From NCBI RefSeq assembly GCF_905475345.1, contig NC_066595.1, positions 1,055,001 to 1,119,000 on the forward strand: a stretch of 64,000 nt of DNA. The letters run 5' to 3'. Positions 36,950 to 47,520 of this stretch are shown in pieces; position 1 is the stretch's first letter; each line of letters begins with the position of its first letter. Origin of the DNA: Vespula vulgaris (taxonomy: Eukaryota; Arthropoda; Insecta; Hymenoptera; Vespidae). The notes beneath the pieces were generated by a model. That model was not told the origin of the DNA. It saw only the letters and a program-made list of their open reading frames with translations, and searched no databases. The translations under genes and the position numbers were made by a program.

Positions 36950-37602
36950 TCTACGCGCGTGGTTTGTTCGTGGCACCCTCGTGCCTTTATACCCTTCTAA
37001 CATTCACCCTGAAATTACCCTCTCATTTTTTTTCTTTCCTTTCTTTTTTTTCTTCTTCGTCATCTTCTTCTTCTTCTTCTTATTCATTTTTTTCACATGA
37101 GAAAAACGAGAGATAATGAAATCCTCGAGACGCGCTTAGATATTCTAATCGATTCTAATACAAACGTTTTTTCCTTTTTTCTTCGACAAATTTCAATACA
37201 ATCGAATCGATCGAAATATGTTTACGTATCGCGAACTCGAATTCTTTTTTTTTTTCTTTACGACAGCTATCAGAAATCGTCGTTGATGCAGTTTCTAATT
37301 TTTCATTAGAATCCCCTGCCTCCCTCTTTCTCTGTCTTTCTCTCTAGCAACGTATCGGATTAGAAAGAAATAAAAATAAAAAAAGAAAGAAGAAAAGAAA
37401 GAGAAATAAAAAAAAAAAAAAGGAAAGAATAGAAATGTACGTCCGGTCGATGCGATGCGCGTCGTGTTTGGGTGGTGTCATAGAGATAGTGCCGATGGAT
37501 ACATGGGAATAAGGTGCGTGACAATATTCATCCGTCGCACGAGAAAACCAGTAAAGCTCGCTTTACGAGTGAGCGAGCAGCGTGAAAGTATGTGGGAAGT
37601 CG

Positions 37603-37730
37603 ATTGAGATTCGAGGGAGCGTTCGGCCCCGACGCAGCCTCGCGACGTGCGTCTTTACGCGAAGAGAGGAACGAGGAGAGGGTGTTAGAAAAAGAATGGA
37701 GAAGGAAAGAAAATGAAATTAAGAAGAGAA

Positions 37731-37772
<42 letters not shown>

Positions 37773-40700
37773 TATGTGCGAGAGAAAGAGAGAGAAAGAG
37801 AGAAAGAGTATGTGTAAGAGAGAGAGAGAATGTACGTCACGAGCGGGATTATTGCGATGCTGAAACAATGGCCTATTTTGTATGTACGAGCACGCGAAGA
37901 GGCACGACGAGAGTGAGTTAGATAGATAGAGAGAAAGAGAGAGAGAGAGAGAAGTGTAGGAGGATAAAGGAGAACCGAGCGTGCCGCGTCGCACGAGCGC
38001 GGCGCGCGCGACTCTCGGGATTCTATCGACGACGACGACGACGACGACGACAACTCTCCTATATTCTATGTACGCATATATCTAGGTATCTATCTAGGTA
38101 TGTATTCTATCTATATATACATGTACACTCGGTTGCAAAAGCAAACACACTCGAAGGATATACTTAGAACTAATAATACTGATATACCGTATACCATTGT
38201 GTAATAGTTGATCTTTCAACGGAGTACTTAAACTTAAATACAGTGTTTACGAAGATAAGATATATTACATAAATTAGATATTAGAATATAATGAATATTC
38301 AATGACGGATTCAAAGAGATGTTATCCATTCTTTTTAAATTCTATGTCTCTATAGACTTTTAAAGACTAAACTGTTACGACTAAACAAGTAGGAAGGAAT
38401 GATACATATGTATAGCGGTCGTGCCGTTGGTTACGTTACAAGTGTTCCGAACGTTCCAACGTATACCTAGTCGTCGTTTCATTATTTATTACACGTAGAA
38501 CGTAGCTTCCGGTTACGCGTTTTCTACTGTACTAAAATCCCCTTCGTCGTTCGTACGTGCTTGCTATTTTCGTTCTTCGTTCGAGACCGTCGCGAATAAT
38601 CTGCGTTCTCTTCGCGTCGCGCGAAACAGTTCGACGAAACGAAACGATCGAGATCGCGGAGCTCGATCGTTTAACTCATCCGAATATACCGTATCTCTCA
38701 GTAGATATATTATTTCATTTTCTTGTTTCGCTAACGTTCGTTAAAAAAAAAAAAAAAAAAAAGAAGAAGAAGAAAGAAAAAAAAAAAAGAAACGAAAAAC
38801 AAAATCGTTACATCTCGTAGAGTACCTTTGGTCGATCTCGTGCTGGATTACTCGATAAAATTAAAAGCTAAAAAAAAAAAGAGCAAAAAAGCGAAAGAAT
38901 ATTTTAATCTTTATACTCTAATCTACTTAAAAAAAAAAAAAAAAAAAAAATTTCTCATTACGGATAATATCACACACACACATATCTCTTTCAAAACATA
39001 TCGTTAAAAATTGATCATTAAAAAATTTGCGTTCGTACCTTTAAATCCTCGTTTTTCGAAGAGCTCAAGAGTTACGATAAATCAGGTATGTACTTACATA
39101 GATAGATAAATGTATAAACGGACGCAAGGTATGGCGTTGGTTATGGTAAACGTGGGACGCGTGGGTGGATGGGGGGCACGCGACGCACCTGAGAATAAAC
39201 GCGTGCGCGAACGACCGAGCGCATTATCCCGCGCCTGTCTACCCCACGCGTGCCCTCGACCCTTCCTTCTACTCTTCCTTCTCTTTCTCCTACTCTTCCT
39301 CTTCTTTTTCCTCCTCCTCCACCTCCTCCTCCTCCTCCTCCTCCTCTTCTTCTTCCTCTTGTTATTCTCTCTTCCAACTCGGGCTACACAGCAGTTTATT
39401 AAGTCGTTATCGAGAGACGGTGCACGCCCCCGCCGCCGAATTCCGCTCGCACGCTTCTTCCTTTTATTTTTGTTCTTTTTCCCTTTCCTCTTTCCTCTTT
39501 CCTCTCTCACCCCTCATTCTCTTGTTATCTTTCGCACTTTTTATTGTTTATTTTTTCTATTTTCTATTAACAGAAAGAAGCTATCTATCGGTCCTCCTAC
39601 TTTTGAAATTTCTTGTTTATAGCTTCTTTCGTTTCTTCCTTGTTTCTTGTTTCTTTTTACTTTTTTTTTTTATCATTAAGACTTTGATCTTTTTGACAAA
39701 TTTGTTCACCAAAAAAATAGATGCGCATATATATATATGTATATATGTATACGTGCACGCGTATGAGTACGATGAATCAAAGAAGAATAATTCTTTGTAA
39801 ATCAGCGAGTCGAGTATTCGCGAGATGTCTGAAGAAAAAGAGAAAAAAAAAAAAGAAAAAGAAAGAAAAAAAGATTTGAAACTAATCTCGAGTCGAAGGA
39901 AGGAGAACGAAATAACCCGAAGATATGTGCGTTTTAAATGAAAGAAATCACGTGAGATTTAAGGCACGTATCTCGAATGTATGCAAATTCGAAGCGATAT
40001 CGATCTCAGTGGCGTGACTTTGAAAGAGAGAAAGAGACAGAGACAGAGACAGAGACAGGTACAGAGAAAGAGAGAAAGAGAGAGAAAGAGAAAGAGAGTG
40101 GGTATTATCGGACTTAGGTGAGTGTACTGGAAAGATCTCAGCCCATCTGCCCGCGCATCGTACGTTCGTTGATACTTGACGCGATCTACGCAGAAATAGT
40201 TTATCCACGTTACACGATACACCTACATACGTACGTACGTACATAAATACATATATACATAATATACTAACATCGGTTACTTCCTATTCGAGATAGAAGA
40301 GAGACCATAAATATTGATATAACGTGAGGACGATAGATTAATGGATCGAGCCGATCTAACTAGAAAAGAAGACTCCTCTCGTATCGCTTGTCATTGGAGG
40401 CGTTGGATTCGCTTCATTTATGAAGACGAAGAAGAAGAAAAAGAAGAAGAAGATGACGAAGAAGAAGAAGAAGAAGAAGAAGAAAGGTTTAACATTTCCT
40501 TTGGAAGTGCAGTTAACGACGCATGTTCATTAATTAAACGGTAAAACGAATCGACTTAAAGTGCTATGATTCGATCATTTTTTTCTTCCGAGAACATGTT
40601 TCTTAAAAGAGTATATAAAATATATATATATATCTATAAAAAATTAAATAAAAAAGAAAAGAAAAAGTAATACATACAAATCGAATCGAAAGCAACCTTG

Positions 40701-41348
40701 AAAGTGTTTCTACGATGGACAATCTCACGATCACCGTTCGCATAATCACGGTATAAATGCTTTGGAAAGTTAATTATATACGCAGATACTTATGTATGTC
40801 TATATATATATATGTATATGTATATATATATATACACGATACATTTTCTTCGAACGGTTCTCTTTCTTTATTTTTCTTTATCTGTTTTTTTCTTTCGCTA
40901 AAATAGATACTAATAATGTTGCTCGACGATCACCTTCCTACGAAGCGAAACATGCCCCAACGTATGTAGTACGTTTCTTGGACTCGAACATTTTCCATAA
41001 TTATCGCTCGTTTAGCCGACGAATTTGTATCTGTCAAAGGTAACATCCATTTAGAAACGAGTTTTTGACGTCCCGACCGAGATATACTTTGAAAACGGGA
41101 TCGTACTTTTTCTCAGCGATTTCTCTCTCTTCCTCTCGTACGCGATCGTTATTCATCTTGTGTAAAAAAAAAAAATGAAGAGAAAAAAATTATATATATA
41201 TAAGAAATAAAGGAGTCACGGGAATTAAAGATAAAACGTATAAAACTCATTATCGTTACTCTTTCTCTTTTTTTTAAATCGATTACGAGGATGATTTTAT
41301 CGAAAGCTTAGATCTGATTTTGGAAAAAAAGAAAAAGAAAAAGGTTAA
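37603..41348. other. Gene-free region with dense simple repeats
   Basis: No gene recognised. It holds GA-rich tracts at 37675-37830 and 37920-37950, a (GAC)n at 38027-38052 next to a CG-rich block (37975-38025), poly-A runs at about 38742-38785 and 38925-38950, a pyrimidine/CTC block at 39255-39365, GA/CAGAGA repeats at 40021-40098 and a (GAA)n at 40428-40486. Open frames are explained by this composition. Confidence 0.55.
38027..38052. repeat. (GAC)n microsatellite
   Basis: Eight to nine GAC triplets next to a CG-rich stretch. Confidence 0.9.
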
Positions 41349-41900
41349 ATCGATCGAGTCATAAACGGGCAGACTCGTTCGAGGGTTAAAAATATTTCAT
41401 AATATTTTTAATGTCCCTTTATATTCCGAACAAAAGAGCAAGTCATTTCACCGTCTAGCACTATGAATGTGATGATATCGAAGGAAAGTTAATTGGATAT
41501 AAATAATTTAAAAAGAAGAGAGAAATTACAATTATAAAAAATTCAATCGATCGAATCACACGCTCTGCTCGGGTCTTGGTCGAGTGTTAAAAATATTCTA
41601 CATTATTTTTAATATCAATCCCCCATGGCGGAAGAGAGCAAGTCATTTCACAGCGTTGAACGTGATTATATCGAAAAGTTGGATGTAGGTAATTTTGAAA
41701 AAAGAAGATAGAAGAAAGAAAAAAAAGAAGAGAGAGAGAGAGAGAGAGAGAGATTATTAAAAATTGAAATCGATCGATTGGCACATCGGTCAAAGGGTGG
41801 AAAAAAGGTATGTGGACGGACTCGTCCGAGTGTTAAAAATATTCCATATTGTTTTTAAAGTCGTTCCCCCTCGCATAAGAGTGCAAGTCATTTCTTCACC
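41349..41900. repeat. Three-copy tandem repeat containing an AT palindrome
   Basis: Units start near 41349, 41546 and 41769. Each has ATCGATCGA, then an ACTCG/GGTCGAGTGTTAAAAATATT segment, a TATTTTTAA return arm, and AGAGCAAGTCATTTC (AGTGCAAG in unit 3). The palindrome arms are 41386-41396/41401-41411 (11 bp, perfect, 4-nt loop) in unit 1 and 41587-41595/41604-41612 (9 bp) in unit 2, with a weaker version at 41832-41857 in unit 3. A (GA)n lies between units 2 and 3. No frame is conserved. Confidence 0.85.
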
Positions 41901-42010
41901 TCTTTCTCCCTATCTCGCTCTCTCTGTCGGTCAAGAAGACGAGGTCCTTAGCCTTACACACGGAGAACGTTGTGTGTTTGTTACGCAACACACTCGAGAA
42001 GTCTCCGCGT

Positions 42011-42051
42011 ATGAATGAGTACATTCATAAAGACGTGCCGGCGCGGCACGT
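42011..42051. repeat. Two adjacent perfect palindromes
   Basis: 42011-42017/42022-42028 has 7-bp arms (ATGAATG/CATTCAT) with a 4-nt loop. 42033-42040/42044-42051 has 8-bp arms (ACGTGCCG/CGGCACGT) with a 3-nt spacer. The GC-rich one contains the GCACGT half of Hairy/E(spl)-type sites on both arms. Confidence 0.85.
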
Positions 42052-43041
42052 ACGTAGCACGCATACGACGTACTGCAATCTCAATAAGAAAATATGTCTA
42101 TTATGTTGTTACAATAACGATATCAATTCATTGACCGTCGCGGCACTGTGCGAGCCCATTGTCTTCGAACGATCGTTGCCTCGCGTATATAAGTCATGGC
42201 TACATACGTACGACGAGGATAATCGTTGCTTCGACTTTGTTGATTTCTCGATCGAAATGTTTATCATTTGTTGTTATTAATATACATATACATACGTACA
42301 TACGTACATACATATATATATATATATATATACACATACTTTTGTTTGATTCGTCATTGATCGTGCCCTTAAAGAAAATCGATATCTCTTGCGTTATCGT
42401 CGTCGTCGATACGCGTTGATAATTCTCCCAAGTTTCTTGTAACCTTACGCAACGATCTTACTTAACGAACATTATATAATTAAGATAGAAACAAAAACGA
42501 TTCCAACCGAAAATTGTTATTACGGGAACTTTGTTATAAAGGGAAAGAGAAATTTTAGTCGATATCCGGCTCGGATTTTTCCAGAGACGATCCCACCGAA
42601 TCGTACTTCCTCCGTATAAAACTGATATATGATGTTTTAAGTAGCGTAGAACTGACTAGTAATTGAATTTAAAGGGCGGAAGCGAAGAAATCTGGTCCCC
42701 TTTCGTATTAACTTAATCAAGTTCAGTTTGCCAGTAGCGTCGACCGTCGCGGTCACAATAGAGACATTAAATTGTCAGTACAGATTTATTAAACCGGGTG
42801 GTTGTTACAGACATGAAACTCATTTGCTCCATGTAAAAATTAGACTGGATAATTTTCCCGACAATTTTTTCTTCAAAATTTCCTTCCAATCGTTTTACAT
42901 AGGAGTTTACGAAAAATTTCGTTAGAACGAGATATGCAATAAAAATGACAAAGAAGAAAGGAAGAAGAAAGGAAGAAGGACAAGAAGAAGAAGAAGAGGA
43001 GAAGAAGAAGAAGGAGAAGAAGAAGAAGAAGAAGAAGAAGA
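42052..43041. other. 3' flank of the TTLL4-like array
   Basis: No gene recognised. It holds TACG/CATA and (TA)n repeats at 42280-42335, a minus-strand AATAAA at 42790-42785 usable by TTLL4-like gene A, and a (GAA)n purine tract at 42955-43041 abutting its stop codon. Confidence 0.6.
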
Positions 43042-43044
43042 ACG

Positions 43045-44736
43045 TTACTCGTTGTGACGTCTAAGGTGAAATTTTTGTTTACACAACTCTCGCAATCTTT
43101 GAACAGCCTCGTTCCTTTTCCGACTATAAGCCGTCTCCCAGGCGTCGAACAATCGATTGTAATAACCGAGATAAGTGAAATACTTGAAGTATTTGTGCGT
43201 ATCCTTGGTAGGGAAGATCTTTCGGTAAGAGCCCAATCGATTTAATTCGTCCTCGTATTGTATCAATCGTCTGACGTCGTCGGCAGTTAGATTTTGAAGG
43301 ATTTCGTTCAAGTAGTTTTGCCGTTTCTTCTTAGAAACGAATTGCAACTGTTTCAACTTTTCCCTGTTGGTCAGTCCCTTCTCGCTTAATCGAAAATCGT
43401 GACAGATCGTGGAATGTTCGCTCTTAGCGACCGCTTGACGAAGGGAACAATTTGGTAATTCCGCTGGTATACGATAGGAGACCAAATTCAAGGTATCCTT
43501 GACGAGAGCACCCTTGATAGTTTCGTCCAATAACGAAGGAGTTTGTAAACTGGGACAAGCGTTGACTTCCAACAGCCAAGGCTTCAGATTCTCGTCCAGT
43601 AAAACGTCGATACCGAAAAGTTCGTAACAGTTGTACCAAGAGGCGGCGTATACGCGAGAGAAATTATTGACGCAGGACTCCGCGGAGACGATCGTCTTGA
43701 CGGTCATGTCGTGAATCCTCTCGATGATACTCGCGGTGTTCACCGCCTGTTTCTCCAAGTGACTCCAGAGACACTTGAGCGACCACTTGTGGCCCTTGCA
43801 AGAATCGACGCTGTCGTTCTCGCTATAAACCGAGGAGTACTTGTTGATACTGTAGTTGGTGAGATGCATAAAACGATCGTGGAGAGTCGAGGTGCTGTCC
43901 CTGTACTTGTTACTCGCGAATCTTACCAAGCCGTCTTCGTAAAAGTATACTCTCAAAGGATCGATGCTGGTCACGAGTACGTAAAGCCTCAGATCGAACT
44001 TGTTACCGTTTATCAGTTTCGGTCTGGAGAGATAACGCTGGATCACCAGATAATTACACGTGCTAGGTATCTGCGTCTTATTGCTGATCACTTTGATCCC
44101 ACGACCACGAGACGAAGCTGGCGGCTTCAATATCCACTTCTTCTCTTGGCCCTTATCCCAGATTTTCGATAGTATCTCGAAATCGTGCGGTAGTACGTAC
44201 GTCCGCGGGACGAAGTCTATGCGTTTCTTCCCGTGAAGCAATATCAATCTACCGACGTTCCTGCACAAGCGATCCTTGTGCCCTATCTCGTACGAACCGG
44301 GAAAGTGATTGACCTTTTGGAAATTCTTCAGATTCGAGAAATTATACGTGTACATGATCTCGTTCCACGTGCCGCACCAACCGGAACAACCCGACAACAA
44401 TCGATATCCCGTATTTTGTACGATCTTTCGAACGATCGCTGGCGTCGCCGACGTCAGATCCCATTGCAGATGTTGTTGAATTTCCCGAGGGAAGTATCGG
44501 GCCTTCGCGTTGTGAGGTTGAAATTCTACGTATGGCGCAACGTGCGGAAACAGACTGGCACGAAGTGGCAACTCGTTCTTCGATTCGGCGCTCGTCGGCG
44601 GATCTTTTTTTATCGGAGGAAATAATAAAAGATATTCGGTTATCAGCTCGTACAAGTCTTCCTCGTCCTCTCTACTACGACCGTCGTACACGCTCGAGGT
44701 TAACCTCCCGCTTATCGTGTTCGTTGAAGCGTTCAT
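43045..44736 (-). CDS. TTLL4: TTLL4-type tubulin polyglutamylase A, intronless, 563 aa
   Basis: One uninterrupted frame. The ATP-grasp/TTL domain covers roughly residues 60-425: HLQW(D)LTSATPAIVRK, WCGTW, NHFPGSYEIGHKDRL, the nucleotide-binding KPPASSRGRG (204-213), FDLRLYVLVTS (from 247), DRFMHLTNYSINK (287-299), FGIDVLLDE (374-382) and KPWLLEVNACPSL (386-398), whose E and N bind Mg-ATP. After it comes the LTADDVR.L...EDEL region and a C-terminal YYNRLFDAWETAY block typical of TTLL4. TTLL4 ligases add the initiating glutamate to tubulin tails and to some acidic non-tubulin proteins. The long N-terminal extension of vertebrate TTLL4 is absent. All catalytic motifs look intact. It is the last of three head-to-tail copies. 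Substrate is not decidable from sequence. Confidence 0.93.
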   Translation of the reverse strand: MNASTNTISGRLTSSVYDGRSREDEEDLYELITEYLLLFPPIKKDPPTSAESKNELPLRASLFPHVAPYVEFQPHNAKARYFPREIQQHLQWDLTSATPAIVRKIVQNTGYRLLSGCSGWCGTWNEIMYTYNFSNLKNFQKVNHFPGSYEIGHKDRLCRNVGRLILLHGKKRIDFVPRTYVLPHDFEILSKIWDKGQEKKWILKPPASSRGRGIKVISNKTQIPSTCNYLVIQRYLSRPKLINGNKFDLRLYVLVTSIDPLRVYFYEDGLVRFASNKYRDSTSTLHDRFMHLTNYSINKYSSVYSENDSVDSCKGHKWSLKCLWSHLEKQAVNTASIIERIHDMTVKTIVSAESCVNNFSRVYAASWYNCYELFGIDVLLDENLKPWLLEVNACPSLQTPSLLDETIKGALVKDTLNLVSYRIPAELPNCSLRQAVAKSEHSTICHDFRLSEKGLTNREKLKQLQFVSKKKRQNYLNEILQNLTADDVRRLIQYEDELNRLGSYRKIFPTKDTHKYFKYFTYLGYYNRLFDAWETAYSRKRNEAVQRLRELCKQKFHLRRHNE

Positions 44737-45088
44737 AACTTTTTCTCGGCCTCTCTTTTCTTTTTTTTGGGGATTTTTTTTCTTTTCCCTCCTAATCTCT
44801 CCTTTTTACATTTTCCTCGAATCGCGATCACCCATCGCCCGTTAAAGAAACACACGCGGAAGATAATAATTTCGACCGACGAGACGATAGTTTAATTCAT
44901 AGTTTAATCAATTTCACGATGAGTTTAACCTTAAAAATTTTGACAGCTACGTATTATTTTAAAGGACCGTCGATCGGATGTGCAATGAACTCGAAATATA
45001 CGGCGACAGTAAATCCGTGTTTTCGATCAGTGATTTCGAGCGAAGGATGGGCCGCGACAACGCGTGGTTGTCCAGGCGGTCGCGCCGT
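44737..45088. other. Spacer between TTLL4-like genes A and B
   Basis: 352 bp including a poly-A/T tract near 44757-44785. It must contain the 3' end of gene B and any separate promoter of gene A; no clear TATA element was identified. Its shortness leaves open co-transcription with gene B. Confidence 0.6.
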
Positions 45089-46843
45089 TCAAGAGTTCGT
45101 TTCCTCTTGCAAATTTTTCAAAGGAGTTTGCTTCAAGTGATACCTCTCCCTGCACAATTTTCTCAACCTGTCGATACCTGAAAGCCTGTCATTACCGTAC
45201 GCGTTTTCCCACGCGTCGAGAAGCATGTTGTAGTACCTGAGCTTGTCGAAGTACTTGAAGTACTCGTACGTGTTGCGCGTAGGGAAGATTTTCTCGAATC
45301 TGCCGGTTTGGGCGAGCTCGTCCTCGTGTCGTATCAAGACTCTCACGTCGTCGGGCGTGAGCTTCCTCAGAATCAAGTTCAAATAGTTTTGACGATTATG
45401 ACAATTTTTCTCGAACGATCGTTGCTTCTCCTCCCCGTCCTTCGACAATAAAGCCTCGTAGATATTACGATCGTAACAGATTTGAGATTCCTTCGAGTGT
45501 CCTTCCAACGTCTCGACGTCGGCCGGTCCTAATATATTCGGCACGTGAAAACCAACGAGATTCAAGAAGTCGCGCGCGAGTTGGCCCTTCACGATCGCGC
45601 ACAAAGGCGTCTCGGTATCCATGGAGGGACAATCGTTCACTTCGAGCAACCATGGTTCCAAGCGTACGTCGAGGAGCACGTCGAAACCGAACAGCTGACA
45701 GTTGTTGTAACTCGGTGGATTGCTATCCTTCATACCCTGGACTAAGGAAGCCTCGGCGGAGATAATACTTTTAATAACGATGCCCTTGATCTTTCGCCAA
45801 ATGTTATTGGTATTCGCGCGTTCTCTGAAACGAAGATAATTCCAAAGTGCGGTCAACGACCACATGTTACCCTGTTGCTTGTTGGGATCGTCGTTTCCAC
45901 GGTATCTAGGACTGAGCTTGTTGATCGAGGTATTAGTCAGATGCATGAAACGATCGTGGAGAGTATCGAATCTATTGCGGTATTTAACGGTGGCTACCCT
46001 TACGAGACCTTCCGAATAAATGAAGATGCGAAGGGGATCGATGGACGTTAGCAGAACGTACAAACGTAGATCGTACTTGTAGCCGTTGATCAAGCTTGGA
46101 TTCCATAGGTAACGTTGGGCCAGGTAGGAAGACTTTTTCGGTATCTCGAAGCTGCGTGACACCAGTCGTATACCGCGACCGGCGCAAGAATCTGCTGGTT
46201 TCAGGATCCACACGGTTCTCCTATCCAACAATCTCTTAAGTTTCGCGTATTCGTTGGGTATTACGTAAGAGAGCGGCATGTAGTCGAAGCTCTTCTTACC
46301 GTGTATTTTGGCCATTCTGTTAATGTTCGTCCACAAGTTGATCTTGTTGCTTAACTGTTGACAATTTGGGAAGTGATTGATCTTTTGAAATTTTTTCAAC
46401 TGCTTGCTCCTGCGTAGGAACGCTAGCTTGGTACACCAGGTACCGGACCAATCGGCCATAGGTTTCTCGGTCATCGTAAATCCCGATTTGAGAACCGTCA
46501 GACGTATCATTCGCGGCGAGAAGTTCTTGGTATGCCACCAGAGCAGGTGTCTCGTAATTTCCTGAGGTAATGACGCGCCGTTCTTGTCGTAACCGTGGAA
46601 GATGATGTACGGTGGAACGTGAGCAAAGAGGCTCTCTCGCATAGGTAGCTTCGACTTTTTGTCAACTCGATCGGTCTCGGAACGAGCGCCTTCGATGGGC
46701 AACTTCGCTCGAGCCGTCGTTAAAAGCCATTCGGTTATCTCCTCGTACACGAACCCTTCGTCGTCTTCGTACTCGTCGATCCTCCATAATTTGCCGTAGC
46801 TGGTACCTGTCGAGACGTCCTTCCTCTCCTTACATATCGTCAT
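45089..46843 (-). CDS. TTLL4: TTLL4-type tubulin polyglutamylase B, intronless, diverged, 584 aa
   Basis: One open frame with the TTL/ATP-grasp order conserved: WSGTW (132-136), VWILKPADSCAGRGIRLV (about 211-228), YDLRLYVLLTSIDPLR (257-272), DRFMHLTNTSINK (297-309), FGFDVLLD (385-392) and PWLLEVNDCPSM (397-408), then LTPDDVR and a YYNMLLDAWENAYG tail. It differs from copies A and C at sites conserved in TTLL4: NHFPG is NHFPN, the IGRKDRLWRN-like segment reads LSNKINLWTN, and KPPAS.RGRG reads KPADSCAGRG. The Mg/ATP residues E401 and N403 remain, so it is probably active, with possible change in substrate recognition. There is no frameshift or internal stop. It sits 352 bp upstream of copy A and 677 bp downstream of copy C. 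Confidence 0.92.
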   Translation of the reverse strand: MTICKERKDVSTGTSYGKLWRIDEYEDDEGFVYEEITEWLLTTARAKLPIEGARSETDRVDKKSKLPMRESLFAHVPPYIIFHGYDKNGASLPQEITRHLLWWHTKNFSPRMIRLTVLKSGFTMTEKPMADWSGTWCTKLAFLRRSKQLKKFQKINHFPNCQQLSNKINLWTNINRMAKIHGKKSFDYMPLSYVIPNEYAKLKRLLDRRTVWILKPADSCAGRGIRLVSRSFEIPKKSSYLAQRYLWNPSLINGYKYDLRLYVLLTSIDPLRIFIYSEGLVRVATVKYRNRFDTLHDRFMHLTNTSINKLSPRYRGNDDPNKQQGNMWSLTALWNYLRFRERANTNNIWRKIKGIVIKSIISAEASLVQGMKDSNPPSYNNCQLFGFDVLLDVRLEPWLLEVNDCPSMDTETPLCAIVKGQLARDFLNLVGFHVPNILGPADVETLEGHSKESQICYDRNIYEALLSKDGEEKQRSFEKNCHNRQNYLNLILRKLTPDDVRVLIRHEDELAQTGRFEKIFPTRNTYEYFKYFDKLRYYNMLLDAWENAYGNDRLSGIDRLRKLCRERYHLKQTPLKNLQEETNS

Positions 46844-47044
46844 ACTTGAAAATTTCTCTCCTTTGGTTCCCCGGAACGTTCTTACATCGTATTTGTCGGA
46901 AAATTTTCTATTATGTGTCGAAACATACTGCCGGTTGTTCTGTTAATGACTGATTCGACGATAGAACCGTACAATTCGTTTATGTGTTCACGTCAATGGT
47001 GACGTGAACTTTTGATTGGAAACTCGATACCTTAACCTATGTCG

Positions 47045-47094
<50 letters not shown>

Positions 47095-47520
47095 AGCGTT
47101 AGCCAATCGCAAAGCTACTCCGATAGGAATCAAGTTAATAATCTTGCTCGAAGGGAAGATTGGAGTAATGCTTTAAGGGAGACTGCACAAAAAGTACCAA
47201 GAAAATAAATAAAACGTTTTATTAGACAGAAAAATTTCATACAAGATAGATAATCGATGATCAGCGTAATCGAGTTAAAAGGCACATTATCATTTTCGCT
47301 GCCAGCTGCGAAATCGGGGACAGGACGATTACGCATACGTTCGTTTTACGGTGATTATTATTATATATATATATATAAAAAAAAAAAAAAAAAGAAAAGA
47401 GAGAGAAGAAAAGACGGGAAAAAAAAAGAAAAAAAAAAACAAAAAAAAAAGAAAAAATTGAACTTACTATCGATTTTGTACACGCGATAATAGAACGGTT
47501 CTGAAAAAAAAATATATTAA
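46844..47520. other. Spacer between TTLL4-like genes B and C
   Basis: 677 bp containing a pure (GA)n at about 47046-47093 and a poly-A/purine tract at 47379-47455. It must hold the gene C 3' UTR and the gene B promoter. A proneural-type CAGCTGC is at 47303-47309. No gene seen. Confidence 0.6.
47046..47093. repeat. (GA)n microsatellite
   Basis: A pure GA run of about 48 bp upstream of TTLL4-like gene B. Confidence 0.95.

Larger units (their letters stand above)
34764..37598 (+). promoter_or_regulatory. Cluster of six CSL/Su(H)-type sites, one orientation
   Basis: CGTGGGAA occurs at 34764-34771, 35007-35014, 35662-35669 and 36795-36802, TGTGGGAA at 37591-37598, and the variant CGTGAGAA at 34844-34851. 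All six are on the plus strand and match the Su(H) consensus YGTGRGAA. The five perfect YGTGGGAA sites in 2.8 kb compare with an expectation of about 0.2 for random equal-base sequence on both strands. The cluster lies about 13.5-16.3 kb upstream of E(spl) gene 1. An enhancer role is inferred from family knowledge. Confidence 0.45.

Noticed and set aside
39165..39800. 211-codon open frame, plus strand
   Set aside because: Ser/Phe runs from CTC/TCT repeats; no recognisable domain.
42728..42925. 65-codon frame after an acceptor-like site, plus strand
   Set aside because: No partner exon, domain or conservation signal; it lies in the 3' flank of the TTLL4 array.
43711..44172. Antisense frame within TTLL4-like gene A (and similar ones in genes B and C)
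   Set aside because: Shadow of a strongly coding minus-strand frame with conserved TTL motifs.
45208..45215. TTCCCACG CSL-type match
   Set aside because: It lies in the coding sequence of TTLL4-like gene B, in the region encoding the conserved DAWENAYG; codon constraint explains it.
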